Positions 56,001-64,000 of a stretch of DNA of 64,000 nt are shown here, piece by piece (positions within the stretch are counted from its first letter, which is position 1; every line of letters starts with the position of its first letter). The stretch spans positions 10,164,310 to 10,228,309 of the forward strand of contig OZ038435.1 in NCBI GenBank assembly GCA_964036275.1, given 5' to 3'. The notes beneath the pieces are model-generated. The model was not told the DNA's origin. It ran no database searches and saw only the letters and a program-made list of their open reading frames with translations. A program made the position numbers and the translations under genes. This DNA comes from Litoditis marina (Eukaryota; Nematoda; Chromadorea; Rhabditida; Rhabditidae).

Positions 56001-59000
56001 TAGGAGACGTGTGCGTACACAGCGGAAAGTGAGATACACAGTACCCTCCCGCCTTTTCGTTGGCGACGACTATAGGAGACGTGTGCGTACACAGCGGAAA
56101 GTGAGATATACAGTACCCTCCCGCCTTTTCGTTGGCGACGACTATAGTGAAAAGTTTCCGAGCTGGCAGAAAAATAAAAACGAACCGCGACTATGAACAC
56201 AGGCCGCCATGACGCAAGCGAGGAAGATGATGGTCTGAAATGGAGATAAAATCAGAAAATATTGTATTATTTATAGGGGGTGCCAAATTGATTAACTTTT
56301 GTCGCTCGCCGGAATAGAACCTGCGAGCAAACGTTTCGTAGACTGTGCGCTAACCAACTGCGCCACGAAAGCACCCAACGGACAAGCTTGGGAATCGAGG
56401 ACTTTTAGGCTGTCTTCAGACTTTTTGTGCGATACAAGATACACGATACATGCGCGCTCTAATCATGTGTATCGATTGCATTTTTGTAGCGGCGACAGAT
56501 ACATGCGTCACGCGATGTATCTATCGTGTTCATACTTTTTCTACAGTATCTCGGCGTCAGATACATCATTTTGAATCGACGATACACTTTTTTTGAAGAT
56601 TGCGGCCGGCAATCTACACTTCACTCATATTGTGGATACATCTAGGTTTTCGGATTATAAAAGTGATTTTTGTGAAATTTTTCCAATTGATAGAATGTTC
56701 CCCCACACAAAACAGATTGGTATCCGCAAAAAAATTCACTTTCGCGCGCGACGCGCGCACGCTACGCGTCAAAATGAGAAATTATGCAGATTTGGGTCAA
56801 ATTTGTGAACTGTGATTATCGATCATGGAGATTGCGAATGTGGATATCAATTTTATATCACGCACGCGACGCGTGCACGCGCCGCGACAAAAATTTAAAA
56901 ACCCGTAAAATTCAATAAAACTTGGGAACCTGAGGAAATTGATCATTCTGAAGTCAGATGTAAGCTTGGTACGAACTTGGGGTCAAGCGCGCGCGCAGCA
57001 CGCGACGCGACAAAAAATTTCAACTTTTGTGCATGAAGATAAATTTTTGGGATTGGGAGTGGTTGGCCACGCGGATAAGAAGGTATTACAAGTTTCGGTC
57101 GAATACCCCACCCATCCCAATTTCATATGAATCGACTCATTTTGATATTTCTGCCTCGTCGCGTGCACGCGCTTCGCGTGAGTGAAATTGAGTATATGGC
57201 ATGGGGATCGGTAACAATGATCATCAGCGTTTTTGTTTTTCACGATGTCCAAAGTTTATCGAAATTCATTCATTTTCACATTTTGTCGCGGCGCGTGCGC
57301 GCGTCGCGTGCGATGAGATAGACGTCAATTTGAAGAATACCTATAAATATCTGTGAAATAAAGAATTTAAAATTGTTAAAAGTTACTTTTGAATTTGAAA
57401 CTACCAAAATCGAAAAAATGTATCCTGGAACGTTCATACTTTTCTGATACGTTGGCGCCAAGATACGGATACAGAATGAGACGATACAAATAATTCGAAA
57501 ATGAATCGTGTGTCTGTATCTTGTATCGCACAAAAAGTCTGAAGACAGCCTTAGTCCGTACACAACGGAAATTGAGATATACAGTATCCTGCTGCCTTTC
57601 TGTACATTACTCGGTCATTACGTGTTAACCTATTCAAAACAAAACATGTAATCTGTTTCATGAACTAGTAATATATCGTTTGAAGTCTATCGTATAATTT
57701 CGTTCATATTTTTTTAAAGAAGGACGATTATGTGCTCCAATCGCAACGCTTCAGTCTTTCAAACTGCAATACATTTTTTAATTGCAGTTTAAAAGACCGT
57801 TGACACGAGATTGGTCCACATAATCGTCCTACTTTGAGTTTCACAGGATAGCCAGAAAGTCACCTTTTTCAGAAGCTTTTCGTTTATCTACACTCGGCTA
57901 TTCGTTTAAACCGATCAGTTGTAAAGAGTATTTTGTAACATTATATAAAATCCCACTAACCTCCATAACTGTCTGAGAGATATAGTAGATGTGGGTGTTC
58001 GATGCGGAATACTTCAGGTACATGTAGGTACCGGAAGCGGCGACAAAAACAAGACACAGGCCCTGGAAAAGATGTAGTTTGATCGAGAAACACCGCAGAA
58101 ACTCAGGAATTGGTTCAAATTTGTATATATCGAGATACAGGCTATTCGAAATAGTCCTAAGGATGGCAATTCTCCTGCACAGAAATAAGGTCTACCGTAA
58201 TAAAGACGAAGACTGTATTTTACCTGGAACAGAGCCAGTAGCAGACCAAGCGAAAGGAGACGCTTGTTCTTCCTCTCAGCACGCGCCAGGAATGGACTGA
58301 AAAAATCGGGTAAATTGAAGTATCGCCCCCCACTTTAGTTGGGTGCCCCCCCCCCCGTAGCACTTCGACCCCCCACCCAAGCTAAAATCTGAAAATCTAG
58401 GATAGGAAAATTCTGAATCTGAAAATCCACCTGGGTCGGCGGGGGGCATAACTTCAATGGTGGGGGGTCAAACTTCAACGAGTGGGGGGGGGGGGGGGGC
58501 TGAACTCCAATACCGCAAATGTTTAATTTTTACCCCCACCCTCAAACATTTGTATTGCAGGTGATAAATTGAATTATCACCCCCGGTGGGGGGGGGAAGC
58601 AAACTACAATTCCCCAAACGCAATACAAGTTCGGAAAGGTGGAGGGGGGGGGGGGGGGTGAAAAGTCAATGTTCCCAAAAAATCTATTCAACTTTCGAAA
58701 TACTAATATCATGTGCTTCACCCCCCATTTTACTTCAATTCTAATAAACACAAAACCACAAATTGAGCATGAATTTGCTGTCAGTTGTAGTTTGATCCGT
58801 GTGCACGTATAGCAAGTCATAACTAAATATCAGAATACTAATACTACAAACACATCAAATTTGAAGACAAAAAGTGGTAGCTATTTTCTTTACCAAGCAA
58901 CCTTCAGTTAGAAGGCTTATGTATTCTAGATACCTTATGAAAACCTGATGAAATTGAGAAAATTTAACTAGTGATAGTCGAAATTATGACGACCTATTAG

Positions 59001-60797
59001 GAGATTTTTTAGTTATTACAGAAGGAAGATTGTGTGGTTCAATCGCAACGATTCAGTCCTTTAATCTGCAATACATTTTTCAATTGCAATTTAAAGGACC
59101 GTTGACACGGGATTGGTTCACATAATCGTCTTTCCTTAAAGCTCAAAATAGTCATGCTCATGTTTCTTGTGAAAAGAAAAATCAACACAACACATCAGAA
59201 TATATGTCTACAGTATACCTCTTTCTATATTTGACGTTTTCCTGATCGGCCACAGGGGAAACGGAACGATGGGAGGAAACATCGGAACGGGATCTACAAC
59301 GAATATCGATTAATAAAAATCGATATTCAGAATATCAATGAGTGTGGTGTAAACTAACTATTATAAATATACTTTATCGGGTATTGATCACACTCCGAAA
59401 AACCATATTCAGAAAAACAATGTAGTTTGAACTGAGTTTAAACCGAGTTACTAAAAATATGTCCCTTGCCTATACACTTATAGATGCAGACAGTGTGCCA
59501 AATGCATAAAAACCACCCCTCACAAAACAACCGGAGAAAGTCACGTTTTCAAGATGGGTAAACAGAAAATTATCAAGTTTGTTCAACTTGAAAACGGGGA
59601 CGATAGCGTGTTACGTTTTGCTTGAGAATGTGTTTTCGGGAAATTTGTCCTTTCATTTTTCCAAACAAAGTTACGTGAACACGTTCCCAAGGAAGGATAC
59701 TTCAGGAATCGACCATTCCAACTCTGTAGTTTGATCGGCTGTATCTCAGTTTTTATTCAAAAATACTGCTGTGTACGCAGACGTAGACGTGGTAGACGCT
59801 TGTCTACCACGAAGAGTTTATATGTTCCTCTACTCTCAAAGTCAAAAACCGAGTAGTTTACCAAGGTTCGCCGAAAACCCAAGTTGTAAATCAAGGATCA
59901 GACTTTTCACCGAGAACTTGGTGCGCAATTGTGCACCAATTTCTGATTTCACAACTTGATATCAAACTAGTGACCAATTTGGTGGGGTGAACCTTGGTAA
60001 ACAACTCGGTTTTTAACTTCAGAGTATCTCGTCGTGATTGTAGTGTGGCCCCGTTTTTCAAAAGTTGAATTTCGAAATTATAGCGTTCATCGAGATCTAA
60101 CTACCACAAAGACATGGTAACCACCCATATATTACAAACTCCCAGTAGAAACACTACGAGCAGCCGGTATGAACTCAAAAATTATTACTTATTATTCTTA
60201 TTATTAACTTTAACTTAATTATTATTATTATTATAAACTATTATTTAAACTATTACTATTATACTATAAACTATTATTTATTATTATTATTTAAATTATT
60301 ATTATTAACTTATTGGGGGGGGGGGCGATAGTATAACGTTGTACAATCTGAGGCCAATTTCAACTTCAGATCAAACTGCCAGAGTTCAACTCGAGATCAG
60401 ACTACATATTTGTTTACCTCTGAGATTTGGAGGATCGGCGGGAGAGAGAAGATTTCGAGGAACGGCCACTGTTGCGAGAACTTGCGGCGGAGGAGCAGAC
60501 TGGAGGAAAAATCAATAATCAAAGAAAATCAATAAATCATTCTATTGAAGACAGCGAGAAAACCAATTAATCAATCGATTGAAGAAAGCTAGAAAGAGAG
60601 AGATAGAGAGTGTGAAGAGGAAGGGGAAGTCAGAGAAGAGCGAGAGAGAGAAGGAGGGTAAAGATAGATTGAGTGAGAGAGATAGAAAGAAAGAGGGAAA
60701 TGAAGACAGAAGAGAGAGAGAGAGATAGAGAGAAAGAGAGGTACTCACGTCCACTATTCGTTCGTCTGGAAGACACCTTTCTATTCGATTCGCTCAT
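50019..60797 (-). CDS. Four-helix membrane protein with long cytosolic tail, unknown family
   Basis: I read 15 minus-strand exons: 60797-60749, 60499-60418, 59293-59219, 58296-58224, 58062-57961, 56234-56192, 55337-55229, 54702-54510, 54290-54216, 53390-53355, 52207-52118, 51699-51634, 51372-51319, 50649-50551 and 50099-50019. They total 1227 nt (408 aa), all in frame. Residues 1-65 are Ser/Arg-rich. Four hydrophobic helices follow (about 83-105, 119-140, 145-167, 199-227), with a loop between helices 3 and 4 holding two cysteines (YFCG and TTCLMDF). The tail is polar with a Lys-rich stretch (GKRSKKVSEKSKKEKA) and ends SEYVV, which could be a PDZ ligand. The layout recalls MS4A/claudin-like four-span proteins, but I recognise no family motif. 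Exon 10 is weakest: its acceptor was chosen (gaag rather than ccag, 7 bases upstream) to keep frame. The start is supported by an acceptor 13 bases upstream. Confidence 0.72.
50717..50907. mobile_element. TTAA-ended MITE in the four-helix gene
   Basis: It starts TTAAAGGGGGACAGAAAGGA and ends in the complement TTCTGTCCTCCTTTAA, with the internal palindrome GGTACCCCGGGGTACC. It is the best-preserved of three copies (others at 444-626 and 18441-18629). Confidence 0.8.
51017..51095. repeat. GC-rich GCGACTCGCCGGCGA repeats
   Basis: GGCGACTCGCCGGCGAC and its complement GTCGCCGGCGAGTCGCC recur four times here, and once more at about 50680-50700 on the other side of the TTAA-ended MITE. It is a self-complementary island in an AT-rich intron. 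Its origin is unclear. Confidence 0.5.
51728..51850 (-). mobile_element. Single arm of the 2071-type inverted-repeat element
   Basis: GCAGTCACGTGAAACACGTT, AGAACTCAGAAACGTGCAAT and ATAATGCTAACTTTACGTGA match the right arm at about 2395-2509. Only one arm is present. Confidence 0.65.
51925..51965 (-). repeat. Echo of exon 11 donor in the four-helix gene
   Basis: On the minus strand AGCTTCATTGAGGTACCATA repeats the real exon 11 end AGTACCATTGAGGTACCACA (at about 52110-52130), including the following AGTTCTTTT. Aligned in frame the last codons read VVISFIE against VVTSTIE. The GT donor is intact. Confidence 0.75.
52213..52701. mobile_element. ~490-bp element with TTAAAGGGACCGT ends
   Basis: ATTAAAGGGACCGTACCTCT at the left and its imperfect complement AGAGGAACGGTCCCTTTAAA at the right mark a terminal-inverted-repeat element in intron 10 of the four-helix gene. 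The interior shows no domain I recognise. The open frame inside (minus, 87 codons) is probably chance. Confidence 0.6.
52915..53022. mobile_element. 122-bp palindromic MITE, decayed
   Basis: The left end is eroded (begins at about ATGTGGCCCAATCCCAACGC). The right half is intact to ACATAATCGTCTAGCTTCAA. It lies in intron 10 of the four-helix gene. Confidence 0.65.
53697..53800 (-). other. Possible alternative exon of the four-helix gene
   Basis: After a good acceptor (ttttctccag) the minus strand can encode TRGVYYRQEEKESQKSF followed by EQLETPSS and a stop. The composition is highly polar and exon-like, unlike the surrounding intron. Its input phase does not match the upstream exon 9 (phase 0), so it is not part of the main model. 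It might be used from another donor or be a relic. Confidence 0.3.
54128..54150 (-). repeat. Echo of exon 9 donor in the four-helix gene
   Basis: The minus strand reads CTTATCAGGAAGGTTGATC, repeating the exon 9 end CTAATCAGGAAGGTTGGTA that lies 75 bp upstream in transcript order. The four codons (LIRK) are the same, with one synonymous change, and the GT donor is kept. Confidence 0.7.
55440..55480 (-). repeat. Echo of exon 7 acceptor in the four-helix gene
   Basis: The minus strand reads ATTTGTTTACAG followed by CAATTCGTGTGCTTTTC, repeating the real exon 7 start ATTTGTTTGCAG, CAGTTCGTGTGCTGATT at 55337. The offset is about 123 bp. A usable 3' splice site remains. Confidence 0.8.
55738..56150. 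repeat. tRNA-like element with a 72-bp tail amplified four times
   Basis: A copy of the tRNA-like family (CTTGCCGGAATCGAACCTGC...) is followed by four tandem 72-bp units. Each has GTGTGCGTACACAGCGGAAA, a CAGTACCCTCCCGCC block and GGCGACGACTATAGGAGAC. GTGCG starts lie at 55867, 55939, 56011 and 56083. The other family members carry this segment once. The array ends 42 bp before exon 6 of the four-helix gene. The long frames on both strands (about 120 codons) come from the 72-bp (24-codon) period. Confidence 0.9.
56277..57600. mobile_element. tRNA-like element interrupted by another transposon
   Basis: The left part (56277-56407) has the family's CGCTCGCCGGAATAGAACCT and GCGCTAACCAACTGCGCCAC. 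The right part (57551-57600) resumes with GTCCGTACACAACGGAAATT and ACAGTATCCTGCTGCC. The element at 56408-57550 sits between them. Confidence 0.8.
56408..57550. mobile_element. 1143-bp TIR transposon with TTA target duplication
   Basis: The ends are GGCTGTCTTCAGACTTTTTG and its exact complement CAAAAAGTCTGAAGACAGCC, with TIRs of about 37 bp. TTA flanks both sides (56405-56407 and 57551-57553), inside a known repeat, so the boundaries are firm. A 3-bp TTA duplication and GG...CC ends fit PIF/Harbinger elements (family rule), but no transposase frame is visible. The interior has about five clusters of GC-rich GCGCGCGACGCG/CGTGCACGCG sequence, each next to AT-rich DNA. Confidence 0.85.
57715..57837. 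mobile_element. 122-bp palindromic MITE (four-helix gene intron 5)
   Basis: It runs from TTAAAGAAGGACGATTATGT to ACATAATCGTCCTACTTTGA, full length, with an ATTTTTTAATTGCAG centre. Confidence 0.8.
58320..58670. repeat. G/C homopolymer-rich intron segment
   Basis: Runs of 10-14 G or C recur (about 58348, 58490, 58590, 58650) within ACTTCAA/TGGGGGG blocks. It is low-complexity and non-coding, and prone to sequencing error. Confidence 0.7.
59018..59140. mobile_element. 122-bp palindromic MITE, decayed
   Basis: The left half (GAAGGAAGATTGTGTGGTTC) and right half (CACATAATCGTCTTTCCTTAA) are both mutated. It lies in intron 3 of the four-helix gene. Confidence 0.7.
59841..60017. mobile_element. Foldback MITE in four-helix gene intron 2
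   Basis: AAACCGAGTAGTTTACCAAG at the left pairs with CTTGGTAAACAACTCGGTTT at the right. The arms share AGTTGTAAATCA and TGGTGCGCAATTGTGCACCA, the latter a perfect palindrome at the centre. Confidence 0.75.
60590..60745. repeat. GA-rich microsatellite after exon 1 of the four-helix gene
   Basis: On the coding (minus) strand a CT tract starts right after the exon 1 donor. On plus it reads as GAGAGA with AAG interruptions. Confidence 0.8.
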
Positions 60798-60889
60798 CAC
60801 CGATTGATCTCTGTAAGGAAAAAAGTTAGAAGGTTTCAGAAAAACTTCTATTTTACTTCTAATGTTTATACTTTCAACCGAATAATTTT

Positions 60890-60990
60890 GCATGTTGGAT
60901 AGATCAGGTTCAAAACTAGTGTCCCCACACGGTCCCGAACCAGTGAGCGATCGAGTAAGAGACAATGGCGCTAACCACTATACCAAAGAA
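60890..60990 (-). repeat. tRNA-like pseudogene or SINE head
   Basis: The minus strand reads TTTGGTATAGTGGTTAGCGC (a strong A box) and then CACTGGTTCGGGACC (a B box). The ends do not form an acceptor stem. It lies just upstream of exon 1 of the four-helix gene. Confidence 0.55.
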
Positions 60991-61829
60991 AAGTGTTCCA
61001 CGGTCAGAAAAAGTCCCACAAATTAGAATCTCAACGTGAATGATTTAGAGATAGAATTTTAGTTCGGAACGTTGTTAATAATTCTACCAGGTTAGTATTC
61101 GATTAGAACATATCGAAAGCTGATAAAGATCGAAATCAAGAATCGATAGGGTATCACATGAATTGAGTAGATTTGAAATTTATGATCTACCTAATCTAAA
61201 ATATTATTCAACTGCAAACTACAAAAACTGACTCAAACTTCGGACAGGGGATCATTTCAACTGGAAAATGGTAGAAGATGGGAGAGAACGAACCTCCTTC
61301 GGGACGAGAAGACTGGGAATGAAACGAATCATCCCAGTTTTCACGGCCCAAATCACGTGAGGGAACGTGTTAACGGGTTTCCTGCCAGAAATGCAAGTGG
61401 TTTGGCTGATTTGCATGTTGAGAAAGTAAACGAGTTGGACGTGTTGAACAGGGTGGTTTTCGAGAATTCCTTTCTTCATCTATCCGGAGAGTGAACAGGT
61501 TTACCAAGTTCAGCCAAGTTGTTTTCGCATAGTTGATCAGTTTTTCCTATGAAACTGTGCAGTATAGTACAACAACCCTTTTGAAACCTACTGTGTACAG
61601 TGTACTCAACGGGTTATACTCGGAACGCGCTCTGTTAAAGAAGGACGAATATGTGGTCCGATCATTTTTATTCATTCACTGGGTACTGTTATCGACTTTT
61701 TGTTTTTCGTTTGAACTTTGTAGTTTGATCCCTAGACGCAGCACAAAGTTTGTAGTTTGATCTATTAACTCACAAATCGCGATCGCGACGGGATCACACT
61801 AAATACACGATGGGCTAGGGGTTTGATTG

Positions 61830-61952
61830 TGAAGAAGGACGATTATGTGGTCCAATCTCAACGCTTCAGTCCTTTAAACTGCAATACATTTTTCAATTGC
61901 AGTTTGAAGGACCGTTGACACGGGATTGGTCCATATAATCGTCCTTCTTCAA
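61830..61952. mobile_element. 122-bp palindromic MITE (right flank)
   Basis: It runs from GAAGAAGGACGATTATGTGG to ATATAATCGTCCTTCTTCAA and is well preserved. A separate truncated end lies at about 61636-61660. Confidence 0.8.
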
Positions 61953-62249
61953 AGTGATAAACTCAAAGTTATGAATTCGGTCAAAAGCTCTGAACATGTA
62001 TACCCAAGATGCAAAACGTCGTTTGCTGGGAGTTGTTTTGAATATTGTGTTGTTTTTAGCCCATACAAACCATATTCTTGTGCTTGTAACAATATTTAAA
62101 CTTTCTTCGAAACTTCTTCGAAATTCTGTGTTGTTTCTAGTGCCGCCAGAAGGGTTGTCATTTATTTATTGGGGCTTTATTTGTGACATTCACTAGGGAA
62201 GATAGGACTCGCAATGCATTTGGAAAGAGAGAGGATGACGCAGACAGAC

Positions 62250-62796
62250 TAACACTCTCTCTATCCTTTTCTCTCTTTTTCTCTCTTTCTCTGCCCCCTA
62301 TCCCCTCTCTCGTCGTTCTCTCTCTCAACTCATCTCTCCCTCTTTCTCTCTGTGTCTTCCTCCGCTTTCTCCCTCTTTTTTGGGGTTATTGATCGAGTTA
62401 TGAATTTTCGATCTGGGAAAAACTTCTCTTAGAATTCGAGTTTTCGATGCTTTGGAAATATCGAGTGTTTGAATTTTCGAAGCCAGCAATTAAAAATTTC
62501 ACATTGTCACCATCGAACATTTGGCTCTTTCAGGTTGTGGAGAATTTTCGAGTTCAACAATTCCAAGCCCTACCCCTGAACCTTCTCATTGATTTGTTCT
62601 CTGTTCCTCTATCCCTCTTTCTCTCTCTCCTCCCTAATTCTCTCTTTCTCTGCCCCTCTTTCTCTCTATTCAGTATACTCCCCCCCCCTCCCTTTCTCTG
62701 GTTGTTTGCCCCACTCTTTTATCGGTTGTTTCTTCCTCTCCTCTCACTCTCTCTCTGTTTCTCTCTCTTTCTCTCTACCCTCTTCCTCTGTCCCCC

Positions 62797-62828
<32 letters not shown>

Positions 62829-62960
62829 ACCTTCTTCCTCTGTCCCCCCCTCTCTCTCTCTCTCTCTGTCTCTCTCTCTTTCTCTCTACCATCTTCCTCT
62901 CTCTCTCTCTCCCCTCTCTTTCTCTGCCCCCTCTCTCTCCACCACACTCTCCCCATGACT
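62250..62960. repeat. CT-rich low-complexity tract
   Basis: Pyrimidine-rich with pure CT runs, and a repeated block of about 65 bp (CTCTTTCTCTCTACC then TTCCTCTGTCCCC) at about 62765, 62820 and 62880. The long serine/leucine frames (up to 206 codons) are artefacts. Confidence 0.85.
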
Positions 62961-63812
62961 CATCCCCCCAGAGCCTCATTCAATTGAGTCCCCAGCTCTT
63001 CCTTTCATTAGGCCCCATTCCCCCACTAAAACCCCGAAATTGGTTTATCCCCTCTCCCTTCCAGTAATACCCAGTTGCCATTATGCAATATGGTCCCCCT
63101 CTGAGTCATAGACTCATAATTGTAGTTTAATCCCCTGGTTCTACTACAAACACAGCAAAATAAAATCATCAAATTAGACTAGCTATAACTCGGAGAGACG
63201 TCTTTTTCATGCTCAAACTACCGTAATCCTCCAAGAGTGAGTCTAATTAATGTCGTGAGAACCAGTAGTTCGTTTCCATAAATTTTTTAATCACTTTTGG
63301 GGTAATTCTCTAGTCCATCCATATTTCCACGCAGTTTCCCGGAAATAGTTTTCTGTAAAACCGGAAACCGATAAGCCCGGAGAGGTTTCGGAATATCGGA
63401 ATTGTGAGTTCGAAAAGTTTTAACAAACTGAACTCGAGTTCTCGAAACCATGGTAACTTGGAAAACCTGAAGCTTGAAACTCAAAAACTTGAAACTTGAA
63501 AAACAAGAGACCTCGAACTTAAAAACCTGTAAGTCTGAACGCAAAAACCTCAAACTTCGAGCTCGAACTAGAATAATCTAAACCAAATAAGTAATAATTC
63601 TGAACTCGAAAACTTTAAACTTTGAACTTTGAACCCAACTGAACCCCAAATGAACTTTAACGTCGAAAATGTAATCAAACTCGACCTTGACGTTGAACAA
63701 AAAAACCTTCATAACTCGATTTTGACCGGGCATGACTCGAAACTTAATAGAAATCGACCAACCGCTCTATTCAATTTAAAGGGCACAGAACAAGAACTAG
63801 AACAAGACATTT

Positions 63813-64000
63813 TATAGTTCGTTTCACCCACTTATAACCCTTTACAGTAATATGCTGAAACTTCCAAGTCAAAGTTTGCTATGTTGGCGTTTTTGAATTT
63901 TCTTTAAATTTTGGTAGTGTCTTCTACACCTTTACTACTACAAACTCTAAAAGTTCAAGACCAAAATAATCATTCGTTCGTTAGAAAAACCTTTCTGAAT
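63813..64000 (-). mobile_element. 235-bp MITE, copy 4 (cut by window end)
   Basis: It starts TATAGTTCGTTTCACCCACT with a CTTTACAGTAATATGC block. It is in the same orientation as the copy at 31190-31424. The far end lies beyond the window. Confidence 0.65.

Larger units (their letters stand above)
60991..64000. other. Right flank, no supported gene
   Basis: It contains a 75-codon minus frame at 61252-61479 of uncertain value, a palindromic MITE fragment at about 61636, a full one at 61830-61952, a CT-rich tract (62250-62960), an AACTTGAAAC-rich stretch (63440-63660) and a truncated 235-bp MITE (63813-64000). No exon with clear homology was found. Confidence 0.5.

Noticed and set aside
55822..56196. 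Long frames on both strands (118-124 codons) with internal 24-residue repeats
   Set aside because: They arise from the 72-bp tandem repeat, which has no stop in several frames. No start context or homology.
61252..61479. 75-codon minus-strand frame upstream of the four-helix gene
   Set aside because: It starts with a methionine and has an even composition, with a faint look of an OB-fold start (NHPVQHVQLV). No convincing splice partners or full domain were found, so it is not called as a gene.
63287..63553. 88-codon minus-strand frame near the right end
   Set aside because: It overlaps an AACTTGAAAC repeat, and no exon boundaries or homology are evident.

Overview
The window is nuclear DNA from a multicellular animal, most likely a nematode. 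It carries intron-rich genes (up to 23 coding exons) with GT-AG introns and tttcag-type 3' splice sites. The Caudal-class homeodomain near 47.6-49.3 kb ends in RRAKDRRDK, which I recall as typical of nematode PAL-1. Six genes have a splice-acceptor-like sequence 0-32 bases upstream of the start codon, as expected if a spliced leader is added in trans. I could not identify the genus.

Layout, left to right. (1) 1-4536 is gene-free and full of foldback elements and degenerate repeats. (2) 4537-6699 (+) is a three-exon gene for a secreted precursor whose C-terminus looks like one 28-residue amidated neuropeptide. (3) 6961-14544 is a recent 1911-bp tandem duplication in which both units carry a complete two-exon gene (-) for mitochondrial ribosomal protein bL36m (MRPL36). 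Unit 2 is split by a 3754-bp transposon with ~105-bp terminal inverted repeats and a 6-bp target duplication; a foldback and a 130-bp tandem array lie inside it. (4) 14883-15037 (+) is a terminal exon resembling PIG-Y. (5) 15627-26037 (+) is ABCF3, a cytosolic twin-ATPase ABC protein, complete in 23 exons. (6) 26.0-29.95 kb holds a 100-bp satellite and palindromic MITEs. (7) 29956-33130 (+) is ARL6/BBS3, six exons. (8) 33.1-41.3 kb is repeat-rich and without a recognisable gene. (9) 41335-49339 (+) is the pal-1/caudal homeobox gene, seven exons. (10) 50019-60797 (-) is a ~15-exon gene for a four-helix membrane protein I do not recognise, tail-to-tail with pal-1. (11) 60.8-64 kb is repeat-rich.

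The genes do not form one pathway. The most unusual feature is that introns next to exons repeatedly contain short diverged copies ('echoes') of the adjacent exon edge with its splice site. I found them in ABCF3, ARL6, pal-1 and the four-helix gene. Two ARL6 echoes differ from the real exon only by synonymous changes over the aligned codons. At least six families of short inverted-repeat elements and a tRNA-like family fill the introns and intergenic DNA. One of these families was seen only in ABCF3 introns.

All exon models are read by eye from reading-frame continuity, splice sites and remembered family sequences. No alignment or transcript was available.
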